DNA of 64,000 nucleotides from Exiguobacterium sp. J17977 (GCF_018616375.1 NZ_JAEQBB010000006.1:124001-188000); one strand, 5' to 3'; shown: positions 7,490 through 17,258, counted from the stretch's first letter. A program made the numbers and translations. Notes: a model not told the origin generated them from the sequence alone.

Positions 7490-9736
7490 ATGGCAACCGA
7501 AATTAAATCAGCCTGGTCAGGATTTGTACCTGGGCAGTGGACGAACGAAGTGAACGTCGGTGAATTTATCCGATTGAACCGACATGAGTACACGGGAGAC
7601 GACCGTTTCCTCGTCGGACCGACCGAAGCGACGAATCGTCTTTGGGCACAAGTGATGGAATTGACGAAAGAAGAGCGGGAACGCGGTGGTGTTTGGGCGG
7701 TCGATCAAAACAATCCGTCGACTATCGTCTCGCACGGTCCTGGATACTTAAACAAAGAACTCGAGAAAGTGGTCGGCGTTCAAACAGACGAGCCGTTCAA
7801 ACGTTCAATCCATCCAAACGGTGGTATTCGGATGGTCGACGCTGCACTTGAATCGTATGGCTTTGAGCCGAACCCTGAAATCACAAAGATTTATTCTGAA
7901 ATCCGCAAAACGCATAACCAAGGTGTCTTCGATGCGTACACACCTGAGATGCGGGCGGCGCGGAAATCAGGGATTATCACAGGGCTTCCTGATGCCTATG
8001 GCCGTGGACGGATTATCGGTGACTATCGTCGCGTTGCCTTGTATGGGTTAGACTTCTTGATTGCGGCACGTAAAAAAGACTTGGCGAACCGCGGTGGCTT
8101 CTTATCTGAGTCAGACATTCGGACGCGCGAAGAAATGTCGGAACAGCTCCGGGCGATGCAAGAGTTGAAACAGCTCGGTGCGGCGTACGGGTTTGACCTC
8201 GGTCGTCCGGCGGAAAATACACAAGAGGCATACCAATGGGTGTACCTTGCTTATCTCGCAGCCGTCAAAGAACAAAACGGTGCCGCCATGTCGCTCGGAC
8301 GCGTCTCGACGTTCCTTGACGTATACGCAGAGCGTGACATCGAAGCAGGTCGTTTGACCGAGTCAGACGTCCAAGAAATCGTCGACCACTTCATCATGAA
8401 ACTTCGAATCGTTAAATTCTTGCGCACACCGGACTATAACGAATTGTTCTCGGGTGACCCAACGTGGGTGACCGAGTCAATCGGTGGCATGAGCGAGGAC
8501 GGTCGTTCAAACGTGACGAAGAGCTCGTTCCGCTTCTTGCATTCACTCTCGAACCTCGGGCCGGCACCAGAACCGAACTTGACGGTGCTGTGGTCGACGA
8601 AATTGCCGGAAGGCTTCAAACAATATTGTGCGAAGATGTCGATTGAGACATCTGCCATCCAATATGAGAACGACGACCTCATGCTTCCAGAGTTCGGTGA
8701 CGATTACGGCATCGCCTGCTGTGTGTCACCAATGAAAATCGGGAAACAGATGCAGTTCTTCGGTGCTCGCGCCAACATGGCGAAAGCACTCCTTTACAGC
8801 ATGAACGGAGGACGCGACGAGAAGAGTGGTGATCAAATCGCACCGGTTTGGGAGATGAACACCGAGGACGTGCTCACGTACGACAAAGTGTATGCCGACT
8901 TCGATCGGACGCTCGATTGGCTCGCCGAGCTTTACGTCAACACGCTCAACGTCATCCACTTCATGCATGATAAATATGCGTACGAACGAATCGAGATGGC
9001 GCTCCACGATCCTGAGATTTTACGGACGATGGCATGCGGAATCGCCGGCCTCTCGGTCACGGCGGATAGTCTTTCAGCCATTAAATATGCGACTGTGAAA
9101 CCGGTCCGCAACGAGCAAGGCATTGCCGTCGACTTCGAGACAGAAGGCGACTTCCCTAAATTCGGCAACAACGACGACCGTGTCGATGCAATCGCCGTCG
9201 AACTTACGAGATCGTTCATGCAAAAAGTACGTAAGCATAAAACGTACCGCGATGCGCTCCATACGCAATCGGTCTTGACGATCACATCAAACGTCGTTTA
9301 CGGCAAGAAGACAGGGAACACACCGGACGGACGTCGCGCCGGCGAACCGTTCGCACCAGGTGCGAACCCGATGCATGGCCGTGATACGAAAGGGGCAGCC
9401 GCGTCGCTCTCATCAGTCGCGAAACTCCCGTTCGAACACGCGCAAGACGGAATTTCATACACGTTCTCAATCGTACCGAAAGCGCTCGGTAAAGAAGAAG
9501 TGGCCCGTGAACTCAACTTGGCGGCACTCCTTGACGGTTATATGGGCGGCGAGCATAAAGGACATCACTTGAACGTCAACGTCTTCAACCGTGAGACGTT
9601 GCTCGATGCGATGGAGCACCCGGAAGAATATCCACAGCTCACAATCCGTGTCTCTGGTTATGCGGTCAACTTCATCAAATTGACACGTGAGCAACAAATC
9701 GACGTCATCAACCGGACGTTCCACGGTTCATTGTAA
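7490..9736 (+). CDS. pflB: Formate C-acetyltransferase (pyruvate formate-lyase)
   Basis: 748 residues, full length for the family. It converts pyruvate and CoA to acetyl-CoA and formate in the cytoplasm under anoxic conditions by a glycyl-radical mechanism. The active-site cysteine pair is C410-C411 (GIACCVSP). The radical glycine is G723 in RVSGYAV near the C-terminus. GAGGAG at about 7475-7480 precedes the ATG. The activase gene follows 56 bases downstream without a terminator. The 360-base upstream gap contains FNR-, cre- and Rex-like sites and no gene. Confidence 0.97.
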   Translation: MATEIKSAWSGFVPGQWTNEVNVGEFIRLNRHEYTGDDRFLVGPTEATNRLWAQVMELTKEERERGGVWAVDQNNPSTIVSHGPGYLNKELEKVVGVQTDEPFKRSIHPNGGIRMVDAALESYGFEPNPEITKIYSEIRKTHNQGVFDAYTPEMRAARKSGIITGLPDAYGRGRIIGDYRRVALYGLDFLIAARKKDLANRGGFLSESDIRTREEMSEQLRAMQELKQLGAAYGFDLGRPAENTQEAYQWVYLAYLAAVKEQNGAAMSLGRVSTFLDVYAERDIEAGRLTESDVQEIVDHFIMKLRIVKFLRTPDYNELFSGDPTWVTESIGGMSEDGRSNVTKSSFRFLHSLSNLGPAPEPNLTVLWSTKLPEGFKQYCAKMSIETSAIQYENDDLMLPEFGDDYGIACCVSPMKIGKQMQFFGARANMAKALLYSMNGGRDEKSGDQIAPVWEMNTEDVLTYDKVYADFDRTLDWLAELYVNTLNVIHFMHDKYAYERIEMALHDPEILRTMACGIAGLSVTADSLSAIKYATVKPVRNEQGIAVDFETEGDFPKFGNNDDRVDAIAVELTRSFMQKVRKHKTYRDALHTQSVLTITSNVVYGKKTGNTPDGRRAGEPFAPGANPMHGRDTKGAAASLSSVAKLPFEHAQDGISYTFSIVPKALGKEEVARELNLAALLDGYMGGEHKGHHLNVNVFNRETLLDAMEHPEEYPQLTIRVSGYAVNFIKLTREQQIDVINRTFHGSL

Positions 9737-9792
9737 ACAAAGGCTTGGCGGCCTTCACTCGAGGGCCGCTCATTCGTTAGGAGGTCATTTCG

Positions 9793-10509
9793 ATGACAAT
9801 GGGATATGTACACTCGGTCGAATCGTTTGGAACCGTTGACGGCCCGGGAATTCGTTTTATCGTCTTTTTACAAGGTTGTGCGCTTCGTTGCTTGTATTGC
9901 CACAATGCTGATACGTGGGATTTCAAAAAGAATAACCATCGTTCGGCCGAGGATGTCATTCAAGAAGCGCTCAGCTATCGTCCGTTCATGGAAGCGTCAA
10001 AAGGCGGCATCACGATTTCTGGGGGCGACCCGCTCGCGCAGCCAGAGTTTTTAGAGGCGCTCTTGCGTGAAGCGAAGAAACACGGGCTTCATACGACACT
10101 CGACACGTCCGGTGCACTCCGTCCCCCTAACTTGGATGCGATTTTAGATCATACAGATCTCGTGTTGCTTGATATCAAACATATCGACGATGATATGTGT
10201 AAGAAACTGACAGGACGGAGCAACGTCAACACGCTCGCGCTCGCTGAACATTTATCCGAGCGCGGAACGAAAATGTGGATTCGCCACGTCCTCGTCCCGG
10301 AATGGACACTTGATGAAGGAGCGCTCCGCCGCACGGCAGCGTTCATTCAAAAGCTCGACCACGTCGAGAAAGTCGAAATTTTGCCGTACCATGAGATGGG
10401 CGTCTATAAATGGGAGGCGCTCGGTCTTGACTATCCGCTCAAAGGAATTAAACCCCCGACGACGGAAGAAGTCGAATGGGCGGAAGGGATTTTACAAGGA
10501 ACCGTCTAA
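9793..10509 (+). CDS. pflA: Pyruvate formate-lyase activating enzyme
   Basis: A 238-residue radical-SAM enzyme that installs the glycyl radical on PflB. The CxxxCxxC iron-sulfur motif is C29-C33-C36 (GCALRCLYC), followed by a GG-type SAM site (GGITISGGDPL). AGGAGG lies eight bases before the ATG. It is co-transcribed with pflB and ends at a strong shared terminator. Confidence 0.96.
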   Translation: MTMGYVHSVESFGTVDGPGIRFIVFLQGCALRCLYCHNADTWDFKKNNHRSAEDVIQEALSYRPFMEASKGGITISGGDPLAQPEFLEALLREAKKHGLHTTLDTSGALRPPNLDAILDHTDLVLLDIKHIDDDMCKKLTGRSNVNTLALAEHLSERGTKMWIRHVLVPEWTLDEGALRRTAAFIQKLDHVEKVEILPYHEMGVYKWEALGLDYPLKGIKPPTTEEVEWAEGILQGTV

Positions 10510-10545
10510 AAAACTGCGCAGACCGTCATGGTCTGCGCAGTTTTT
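10509..10545. terminator. Bidirectional terminator between pflA and malic enzyme gene
   Basis: A perfect 16-bp stem, AAAAACTGCGCAGACC with its complement and a 5-base loop, has T-runs in both directions. It separates convergent genes. Confidence 0.92.
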
Positions 10546-10548
10546 GGA

Positions 10549-11775
10549 TTACAAATGTTTTTGACTGACGTGCAAACGGATGGCGGCCTCATCGAGCGGA
10601 CGTTTGGCGACGCCGGTCTCGACGGCGGCTTTGGCGACCGCGACCGCCACGGCCGGTGCGATTCGTTCATCGAAGGGGCTCGGGATGACGACACCGTTCT
10701 CCAAATCTTCTTCGGTCAATAAATCGGCAATCGCGTGGACGGCCGCTTCCTTCATCTCCTCATTGATTTCGCTGGCGCGTACGTCAAGTGCGCCCCGGAA
10801 AATACCTGGGAAGGCGAGGACGTTGTTCACTTGGTTGGCGAAATCGGAACGGCCGGTCGCGACGACACGCGCCCCGGCTTGTGTCGCGAGGTCTGGCATA
10901 ATCTCCGGAATCGGGTTCGCCAGAGCGAAGATGATTGGATCGACGGCCATCGAGCGGACCATGTCTTCCGTGACGGCCCCGGCCGCCGAGACACCGATAA
11001 AGACGTCGGCACCTTGAAGCACGTCGGCGAGCAATCCTTCGTGTTGCTTCCGATTCGTCGCTTTGGCGATTTGATCTTTGAACGGGTTCATCCCTTCGAC
11101 GCGTCCTTCGTAAATCGCGCCTTTCGTATCACAGATGACGAGGTCCTCGACACCGAAACGCTTCAACAGTTTGGCGATGGCGATGCCCGCGGCCCCGGCA
11201 CCGTTCATGACGACACGGAGTTCAGGCATCGTTTTATCGACGAGGCGCAACGCGTTGACGAGACCGGCCAAGACGACGATGGCCGTCCCGTGCTGGTCGT
11301 CATGGAAGACAGGAATCGGGAGCGATTGTTTCAAACGGGCCTCGATTTCAAAGCACTCGGGTGCTTTAATGTCTTCTAAGTTGACGGCACCAAACGTCGG
11401 TGCGAGCAGTTCGACCGTCCGGACAATTTCATCGACGTTGTGCGTGTCGAGACAGATGGGAAACGCATCGACGCCAGCGAAGCTTTTGAACAAGACGGCT
11501 TTTCCTTCCATGACCGGTAGTGCGGCTTCTGGACCGATATTGCCGAGACCGAGCACGGCGCTCCCGTCCGAGACGACGGCGACCGTGTTGGCGCGGAGTG
11601 TGTAGTCATATGACAACTCTTTATCTTCAGCGATGCGACGGCACGGTTCGGCGACGCCAGGCGAATAGGCGAGGCTGAGCGCTTCTTTCGTGTCGACGTC
11701 GACTTTCGGTGTCGTTTCCAATTTTCCGTGATGGAAGGCATGCATCTCGAGTGCGCGTTCGTTCAATGTTTTCAT
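10549..11775 (-). CDS. ytsJ: NAD(P)-dependent malic enzyme (YtsJ-like)
   Basis: A 408-residue enzyme that decarboxylates malate to pyruvate. It has the short bacterial malic-enzyme layout: LSLAYSPGVAEPC near the N-terminus, NLEDI..PECFEIE (metal ligands), FHDDQHGTA, a Rossmann GAGAAGIA motif, and ALANPIPEIMP and NQVNNVLAFPGIFRGALD toward the end. It is closest in memory to B. subtilis YtsJ (410 residues, NADP-linked). The frame stays open 41 codons upstream, but GGGAGAG sits just before the ATG at 11775 and the family begins there. Confidence 0.92.
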   Translation of the reverse strand: MKTLNERALEMHAFHHGKLETTPKVDVDTKEALSLAYSPGVAEPCRRIAEDKELSYDYTLRANTVAVVSDGSAVLGLGNIGPEAALPVMEGKAVLFKSFAGVDAFPICLDTHNVDEIVRTVELLAPTFGAVNLEDIKAPECFEIEARLKQSLPIPVFHDDQHGTAIVVLAGLVNALRLVDKTMPELRVVMNGAGAAGIAIAKLLKRFGVEDLVICDTKGAIYEGRVEGMNPFKDQIAKATNRKQHEGLLADVLQGADVFIGVSAAGAVTEDMVRSMAVDPIIFALANPIPEIMPDLATQAGARVVATGRSDFANQVNNVLAFPGIFRGALDVRASEINEEMKEAAVHAIADLLTEEDLENGVVIPSPFDERIAPAVAVAVAKAAVETGVAKRPLDEAAIRLHVSQKHL

Positions 11776-11948
11776 AAGTCTCTCCCTATAATTAGCGATT
11801 TTAATCTGTGACAATACGAGTCCATTGTAACGGAGAAACCGCTTACGTTCGAGGGTTTTACCTGCATTCGGACGAACTATTTCTGAACGATTGTTCACAA
11901 ATGTCTGATTACTGATAGGACTTGGTGCTAGGTCTAGGTAAATGAGAA

Positions 11949-11973
11949 GGAGCCACAGTGTTTCTGTGACTCC
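11949..11973 (-). terminator. Terminator-like hairpin after rsgA
   Basis: On the minus strand GGAGTCACAG pairs with CTGTGGCTCC (one G-T pair, 5-base loop). The following bases are only moderately T-rich. Confidence 0.6.
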
Positions 11974-11979
11974 TCAGCA

Positions 11980-12954
11980 TCATGCTTTCGTTTTTCGTTT
12001 CTTCTTCTCAGCGAGACGAGCCGCTTCCGCTTGTCGTTTTTCGGCGTAGCGGAGTTCGCGCTCGAGTTTGACAAAGCTTTGATAACGTTTCGCATCGAGC
12101 GTTCCGAATGTGATGGCGGCTCGGACGGCACAGCCCGGTTCGTTGCCGTGCGCACAGTCCCGGAACCGACACGTCTCGGCGAGCGCCTCGATATCCCGAA
12201 ACGTGTCGTCGAGGTGGTCGGCTCCGTCCCAAAGACCGAATTCACGCATCCCGGGCGTGTCGATGACGAACAAGTCGTCAATCTGGAACAGTTCGCGATG
12301 CGTCGTCGTATGCTTGCCGCGTTCATCGCTCTCGCGCACGGCCTGTGTCTCGGCGACGGTCGTCCCGGCGAGCGCGTTCGTCAGCGTCGATTTCCCGACT
12401 CCAGACGAACCGACGAGCACGATGGTGCTTCCGCTCGGAAGTGCGGCTCGCAACGCTTCAACGCCGTCCCCAGTGACTGAACTGACAGGGAAGACGTCGA
12501 CCCCAGGCACTGTCAACGTAAGTTCGTCGACGAGTCCATCCGCGTTATCGACTTGGTCGGATTTCGTCAAGACGATGAGCGGTGTGGCACCGGTTTCCCA
12601 CGCGGCAAGCGAATAACGCTCGAGGCGGCGCAGATTGAAATCGTGTCCGCACGCCATCGTAATCAAGATAAAGTCGACGTTCGCGCAGATCAGCTGTTCG
12701 CGCGTCTCGTTGCCGGCGGCTGCCCGTGATAGGACAGTGCGCCGTTCAAGGAGACGTCGAATCACGCCTTGACCATGTTCGCGAACGGCGAACTCGACGA
12801 AGTCACCGATGACCGGATAGTCGCGCTCGCTTTCGGCCTCATGTCGAAATTTCCCGGTGACGCTACACGTGTAAGCTGCATTTTCGGTCGTGACCGTGTA
12901 CATATGTTGGAACTGTGCCGTGACACGTCCCGTTGTGATTGTTGTTTGATTCAA
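11980..12954 (-). CDS. rsgA: Ribosome small-subunit-dependent GTPase (RsgA-type, TTG start)
   Basis: A circularly permuted GTPase that helps 30S subunit maturation. An N-terminal OB-like domain (GRVTAQ...VIGDFVEF) precedes the permuted motifs: G4 LTKSD, G5-like VSS, G1 GSSGVGKST, G2 HTTTHRE, G3 DTPGMREFG. A C-terminal zinc site (CRFRDCAHGNEPGC) and a basic tail follow. Length and sequence match the longer Bacillales RsgA paralogue rather than YloQ. The frame is open to 13047, but AAGAGGAGGA is positioned for the TTG at 12954 and the upstream 31 codons do not resemble the family, so I used TTG. Confidence 0.85.
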   Translation of the reverse strand: MNQTTITTGRVTAQFQHMYTVTTENAAYTCSVTGKFRHEAESERDYPVIGDFVEFAVREHGQGVIRRLLERRTVLSRAAAGNETREQLICANVDFILITMACGHDFNLRRLERYSLAAWETGATPLIVLTKSDQVDNADGLVDELTLTVPGVDVFPVSSVTGDGVEALRAALPSGSTIVLVGSSGVGKSTLTNALAGTTVAETQAVRESDERGKHTTTHRELFQIDDLFVIDTPGMREFGLWDGADHLDDTFRDIEALAETCRFRDCAHGNEPGCAVRAAITFGTLDAKRYQSFVKLERELRYAEKRQAEAARLAEKKKRKTKA

Positions 12955-13100
12955 ATAGAATCCTCCTCTTAGTGATGGAGGACAGTCGCCCTCCGATTGG
13001 CTGACAAGGTGTGTACTGCGAATTGTACGGTGCTCATAAAACATCATCCTTTCATTGTTCGATGCCTATAGTATAGCACAGGATTTGAGAACGCTATCAT

Positions 13101-13118
13101 CTCAGTCTACAGACCGAG
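13101..13118. promoter_or_regulatory. LiaR-type operator upstream of liaI
   Basis: CTCAGTC-TACA-GACCGAG is a 7-4-7 inverted repeat with one mismatched pair. It closely fits the LiaR/VraR/CesR family motif (TCAGnCT-nn-AGnCTGA). It lies about 80 bases before the liaI start, as expected for activation by phosphorylated LiaR. Confidence 0.75.
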
Positions 13119-13198
13119 AGAAAACGGGCCTTGCGCTCGTCGCGCCAGAAAAAATAACGTATTATGATAAGAGTGTACTTAACGAGGAGGGATGATAG

Positions 13199-13582
13199 AT
13201 GAATCGCCAGGTGAAACAAGTGTTGTTCATCGTGGCCGCGATCTCTTTAGTTCTCGTTCTAATCGGCTTTTTACCGAATATGATTATGTTCGGTTTGGGG
13301 GCGCTCTTAGCACTGTGGGCTGGAGTCAGATTCATGGCCGTGACACATGTCGGCGCAAAAATCGGTTACGGTGCGCTAGCCGTGATCGGGATCATCACAA
13401 TTTTATCGAATATTTGGGCGTTAATCGGGATTGTGGTGGCATGGGTATTGTTTAAAGGGTATATGATGTATGCCAACCAAAAACAAGACGTCGAGATTTT
13501 GAATGCGGACGGCTCGCGTGCGAACCGGAGCAGCTTTCAATCGTTTGATCAAGTGTGGCAGAAATTTGTAAACCGTCGCTAA
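13199..13582 (+). CDS. liaI: LiaI-like membrane protein
   Basis: 127 residues with three to four hydrophobic stretches (about 7-25, 28-47, 56-95) and a hydrophilic C-terminus. Length, topology and position directly before a PspA-family gene match LiaI of B. subtilis, which anchors LiaH at the membrane under cell-wall stress. A GAGGAGGG site precedes the ATG. It is the first gene of liaIHFSR, downstream of a LiaR-type box. Confidence 0.82.
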   Translation: MNRQVKQVLFIVAAISLVLVLIGFLPNMIMFGLGALLALWAGVRFMAVTHVGAKIGYGALAVIGIITILSNIWALIGIVVAWVLFKGYMMYANQKQDVEILNADGSRANRSSFQSFDQVWQKFVNRR

Positions 13583-13601
13583 GCTTCACAAGGAGGATAT
13601 T

Positions 13602-14261
13602 ATGATGAAAACACCATTTGACCAGTTTCGTGATTTAGCTAACGAGTTGACGAAAGAATTGTCGAAAGAGATGAAGAAGTTCCAAGATAAAGAAGGTCCA
13701 CGTTCGGCACCACGTTCGAGTGGGGAAGCCGAGCTGAACCGCCACATCCGTGGGGCGGAAAAAGAAGCGATGTCTGTCGAACGTCTCGTCGAACGTCAAA
13801 AGACGCTCCTCGAGGAGCTGGCGACAAAACGGGATGATGCCAAATTGATGGCGGATAAGCGTTACGAGCAGACCGAGCTCGCCAAACAAGCGGGCGAAGA
13901 AAAACTCGCGGAGCGGGCCGCGCTCGAGTCGAAGCATTACGGTGAGCAGTATCGTTACTTTGAAGGGTTACTCGACGAAGGAGCGCGTGAACTCGATGCC
14001 CTCGAGCGGCGTGCCCTCGAGATGCGACTGAAACTCGATGAGATGCAAAACAAACGCTATGAGTTCGCGATGCGAGAAAACCTGGATTTATTGAAAGGTG
14101 CGCTCGATCAAATCTTCGGAGCGGAGACATCGAAGACTCATCCGTTCACGGAAGAAGAGAAGAAGCAAGAACCGGCTGCTGAAGAGAAAATCGATGCAGC
14201 GGACGAAGATGATTTCGAAGCAAAACTAAAAGAACTTGAGCGTCGATTCAAACAAGACTGA
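13602..14261 (+). CDS. liaH: PspA/IM30-family phage-shock protein LiaH
   Basis: 219 residues, almost wholly alpha-helical coiled coil (about residues 5-185), rich in Glu, Lys and Ala. The C-terminal tail is acidic and low in complexity. This is the PspA/Vipp1 layout; such proteins form large oligomers on stressed membranes. AAGGAGG precedes two adjacent ATGs (13602 and 13605), either usable. A hairpin follows the stop and probably limits read-through into liaF, which would give the liaIH excess known in B. subtilis. Confidence 0.88.
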   Translation: MMKTPFDQFRDLANELTKELSKEMKKFQDKEGPRSAPRSSGEAELNRHIRGAEKEAMSVERLVERQKTLLEELATKRDDAKLMADKRYEQTELAKQAGEEKLAERAALESKHYGEQYRYFEGLLDEGARELDALERRALEMRLKLDEMQNKRYEFAMRENLDLLKGALDQIFGAETSKTHPFTEEEKKQEPAAEEKIDAADEDDFEAKLKELERRFKQD

Positions 14262-14273
14262 CGCAACGGTTCA

Positions 14274-14310
14274 GCGATGGTCCGGCAAATGGTTGGGCCA
14301 TCGCTTCTTT
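14274..14310 (+). terminator. Intra-operon hairpin between liaH and liaF
   Basis: GCGATGGTCC pairs with GGGCCATCGC (10 bp, one G-T pair) and is followed by TTCTTTGCTTC. It is a weak terminator or processing site that could set the ratio of a short liaIH transcript to the full operon. Confidence 0.6.
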
Positions 14311-14347
14311 GCTTCAATTTACATACTGTCAGAGAGGGGGAAGCAAC

Positions 14348-15040
14348 GTGGAACGTTGGAACACACGCCAAATCATCGGATTCATGATTATTTTATTTGC
14401 CATTGGACTATTTATCGATATTGTGACGGGTGGAAACAGCGTCCTCTTCAGCATGATCGTCCCGTTATTGTTGCTTTATATCGGACGGCGCTTCAGCCGC
14501 AAAGGCAATCAGCCGGTCAGCTATATCTTTTACGGGATTGGTGGCATCATGCTCGTCGGACTCATCTTTTCGTCGGCGGCATTTGGTTTCGTATTGTCGG
14601 GCTTACTGCTCATGTTCGGCTATCGGTTGTATAAGAACCGTCCGCTCGAATCGAGCCGATTCAAGTCACATATTCGGCAAGAACAGGCGTTTACGTTCGG
14701 GACGAAAGAAAGCGGTCATTACGTGCTTCAAGACACGAATGAATTCTTCTTGTTGCGTGACGTCGAACTCGACTTGTCACGCGCGATTATCCCGGAAGGA
14801 GAGACGTTCTTACTATTGAATGGACTCGCCGGGGACATTCGGATTCTCATTCCGGCCGGTTACGACTACTCGATTGACGCCTCAATCGGATTCGGTAAGA
14901 TTCAAGTCGACGAATCGAATTATTCGCCTGTGTTCAACCGTCGCTTCTATACGGCATCGGACGATTACGCAGCGGCGACACGAAAAGTCCGGATTCATAT
15001 CGTGCTCATGAGCGGAAGTGTCGAGGTGATGACCGTATGA
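14348..15040 (+). CDS. liaF: LiaF-like inhibitor of the LiaSR system
   Basis: 230 residues. Several hydrophobic helices (about residues 8-35 and 55-90) are followed by a soluble beta-rich C-terminal domain (about 130-230, ILIPAGYDYSIDASIGFG) of the LiaF/DUF2154 type. In B. subtilis LiaF keeps the kinase LiaS inactive without envelope stress. The GTG at 14348 follows GAGAGGGGG; further upstream codons lie in the intergenic hairpin region. It overlaps liaS by 4 bp. No liaG is present between liaH and liaF. Confidence 0.85.
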   Translation: MERWNTRQIIGFMIILFAIGLFIDIVTGGNSVLFSMIVPLLLLYIGRRFSRKGNQPVSYIFYGIGGIMLVGLIFSSAAFGFVLSGLLLMFGYRLYKNRPLESSRFKSHIRQEQAFTFGTKESGHYVLQDTNEFFLLRDVELDLSRAIIPEGETFLLLNGLAGDIRILIPAGYDYSIDASIGFGKIQVDESNYSPVFNRRFYTASDDYAAATRKVRIHIVLMSGSVEVMTV

Positions 15041-16065
15041 AGAAGGACTCATACCCACGGACGGTCGTCTGGCATCAGCTGTTCAGCAGCCTCTTGACGG
15101 CGCTGTTCGTCACGATTGCATTTTTAATAGGTGACTCGACTTCACTCCGAGATTTGTTCACACGTGAAGAAGGGTTGCCTTTCGGTGTGTCTATCCTCGT
15201 GATTGCTGTCTTGATTGGCAGCGTGTTCGGGGTCGGCTCGTATTTTTATTTGCGCCGTGACTTTCGGGAAGTGGCAATCGCCTTATGGAAGCTCGAGAAT
15301 CAAAAAGAAATCACGTTCCGGCCGCTGTCGCCTTATCGCGACACACTCGAACGAATCGCACGCATCTCGAAACAGCGCACGGAAATGGTCGAGATGGCGA
15401 AACGGGTCGGTGACCGACCTGTCAGTGTCGAGGAAGCACGCAGCGAAGCCGTTGTTGAGGAGCGGCGCCGTGTCGCCCGAGAGTTACATGACTCGGTCAG
15501 CCAGCAACTGTACGCCATCTCGATGATGACGACGGCAGCCAAGCAGACGATTGAGGCGAAACCGGACGTGGCCGCCAAGCAAATCGAACAAGTCGAAGTG
15601 ATGGCGCAAACCGCTCAGGCGGAAATGCGCTCACTTCTGTTGCAACTTCGTCCGGTCGAACTTGAAGGAATGACGCTCAAGACGGGGATCGAGCGATTGT
15701 TAGAAGAACTGTCGCGCAAACAATCGACCGAACTCATCTGGCGCCTCGAAGAAGTCGAGTTGTCGCGTCACACCGAAAACGAACTATTCCGTATCGTCCA
15801 AGAAGCGATCAGCAACACGCTTCGACATGCGAAAGCGAAGCGACTCGAAATCGAAATGCGGACCGTGCAGCAGACGGTCATCTTAAAAATAAACGACGAC
15901 GGCATCGGCTTTAATGTCGATGATACACAAGTCGCCTCATATGGCTTACAATCGATAAGAGAGAGGACGGCTGAGGTCGGCGGGACGTTACGACTCGTCA
16001 GTGTGCCCGGCGTCGGTACTCAGATTGAAGTGCGTGTGAAACAACAAGTGGAGGGGTTACAATGA
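15037..16065 (+). CDS. liaS: Sensor histidine kinase LiaS
   Basis: A 342-residue NarL-type histidine kinase. Two transmembrane helices (about 13-33 and 48-70) enclose a very short outside loop, marking it as an intramembrane-sensing kinase. The dimerisation/phosphoacceptor box is ELHDSVSQQ with H151 (HisKA_3). A HATPase_c domain follows (QEAISNTLRHAKAK, DDGIGF, GLQSIRER). Its partner LiaR overlaps it by 4 bp. Cell-wall-antibiotic stress is the known input for this family. Confidence 0.92.
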   Translation: MKKDSYPRTVVWHQLFSSLLTALFVTIAFLIGDSTSLRDLFTREEGLPFGVSILVIAVLIGSVFGVGSYFYLRRDFREVAIALWKLENQKEITFRPLSPYRDTLERIARISKQRTEMVEMAKRVGDRPVSVEEARSEAVVEERRRVARELHDSVSQQLYAISMMTTAAKQTIEAKPDVAAKQIEQVEVMAQTAQAEMRSLLLQLRPVELEGMTLKTGIERLLEELSRKQSTELIWRLEEVELSRHTENELFRIVQEAISNTLRHAKAKRLEIEMRTVQQTVILKINDDGIGFNVDDTQVASYGLQSIRERTAEVGGTLRLVSVPGVGTQIEVRVKQQVEGLQ

Positions 16066-16697
16066 TTCGAGTCGTATTGATTGATGACCATGAGATGGTG
16101 CGGGCCGGCGTCTCGGCGTTCTTGTCGACGCAGCCTGACATCGAAGTCGTCGGAGAGGCATCGGACGGCGCGACCGGAGCGGAACTCGCGATTCAAGAGA
16201 AGCCGGATGTCGTCTTGATGGATTTAGTAATGGAACCTGTCGATGGGGTCGAGTCGACAAAACGGATCAAGGCAAGTTGGAAAGACGCCAAAATCTTGGT
16301 CGTGACGAGCTTCTTGGATGATGAGAAAGTATATCCCGTCATCGAGGCCGGGGCGATGAGTTACGTCTTGAAGACGGCAAACGCCAATGAAATCGCCGAT
16401 GCGATTCGTCAAACGGCAGCGGGCAATCCTGTCATGGCCGCGCAAGTGACGGGCAAGATGCTCGAGCGGCTCCGTCACCCAGAAAAGACGTTGCACGAAA
16501 GTCTAACGGCCCGAGAACGTGAAATTTTGCAATTGATGGCGGAAGGAAAGTCGAACCAAGTCATCGCCGACGAACTATACATCTCGTTGAAGACGGTGAA
16601 GACACACGTCTCCAACATTTTGACGAAGCTCGACGTCTATGACCGGACGCAAGCTGTCGTCTATGCATTTCAACATAATATCGTCAGTAAAGGGTGA
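16062..16697 (+). CDS. liaR: Response regulator LiaR
   Basis: A 211-residue NarL/FixJ-type regulator. The receiver domain has phosphoacceptor D54 (VVLMDLVMEPVDG) and the usual acidic pair near the N-terminus (DDHE). The LuxR-type HTH spans about 147-205 (LTAREREILQLMAEG, LKTVKTHVSNILTKL). It is the expected activator of the operon through the 7-4-7 repeat upstream of liaI. Confidence 0.93.
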   Translation: MIRVVLIDDHEMVRAGVSAFLSTQPDIEVVGEASDGATGAELAIQEKPDVVLMDLVMEPVDGVESTKRIKASWKDAKILVVTSFLDDEKVYPVIEAGAMSYVLKTANANEIADAIRQTAAGNPVMAAQVTGKMLERLRHPEKTLHESLTAREREILQLMAEGKSNQVIADELYISLKTVKTHVSNILTKLDVYDRTQAVVYAFQHNIVSKG

Positions 16698-16702
16698 ACG
16701 GG

Positions 16703-17248
16703 ATGCTTCCAACCATTGAAACGGAACGACTCCAGTTACGACAACTCGACGTGACCGACGCCGAACGTCTATATACGATCTTTTCAGATTCGAACGTCTT
16801 GCAGTATTACGGGATGGAGCCTCATGTATCGCTCTCTGAGACGGAACAAATGCTTGCCGGTATGCTCGACGGTATCGAGTCCGGTGCGGTGATGCGTTGG
16901 GGCATCGTGATGAAAGACACGTCCGACTTGATTGGGACGATCGGATTCCATAATCGGGCGCCGCGGCATCGACGTGCCGAAGTCGGCTATGAGATTCACC
17001 CGAGCCATTGGCGTCACGGATATGCGACCGAAGCGCTCCAGGCCGCGTTAAGTTATGCCGCGCAGACGGGCGAGATGGAACGGGTCGGGGCTATCGTCTT
17101 TACTGAGAACGTCGCGTCGCAACAAATGCTCGAAAAGAACGGCTTCTCGCGGGAAGGGACGCTTCGCCGTTATATACGACAAGGCGACCGCGCGCATGAT
17201 GTGCATGTATATGGCTATACGACAAACAAGGATCACGCCGACGCGTGA
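16703..17248 (+). CDS. GNAT acetyltransferase (RimJ/RimL type)
   Basis: About 181 residues. It has the typical start IETERLQLRQL, the central EVGYEIHPSHWRHGYATEAL acetyl-CoA-binding segment, and ENVASQQMLEKNGF toward the C-terminus. Substrates of this group are N-terminal amino groups or small amines; the target here is unknown. The ATG at 16703 lies six bases after the liaR stop. A GTG overlapping the liaR stop (16694) is an alternative that adds three residues. It is probably co-transcribed with the lia operon. Confidence 0.8.
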   Translation: MLPTIETERLQLRQLDVTDAERLYTIFSDSNVLQYYGMEPHVSLSETEQMLAGMLDGIESGAVMRWGIVMKDTSDLIGTIGFHNRAPRHRRAEVGYEIHPSHWRHGYATEALQAALSYAAQTGEMERVGAIVFTENVASQQMLEKNGFSREGTLRRYIRQGDRAHDVHVYGYTTNKDHADA

Positions 17249-17258
17249 TCCTTGTTTT
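17225..17258. terminator. Bidirectional terminator overlapping the GNAT stop codon
   Basis: AACAAGGATCACG and its exact complement CGTGATCCTTGTT form a 13-bp stem with a 6-base loop, followed by TT. It also closes the convergent yfmR gene. Confidence 0.88.

Noticed and set aside
11884-11897. TGAACGATTGTTCA inverted repeat upstream of the malic enzyme gene
   Set aside because: Short arms and a spacing that does not fit Rex; about 110 bases from the start with no clear promoter relation.
12977-12994. GGAGG/CCTCC hairpin in the rsgA leader
   Set aside because: Only five contiguous pairs and no T-run or conserved switch; judged incidental.
12955-13047. Longer N-terminus of the RsgA-type GTPase
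   Set aside because: The 31 extra codons do not look like the family, and AAGAGGAGGA is placed for the TTG at 12954.
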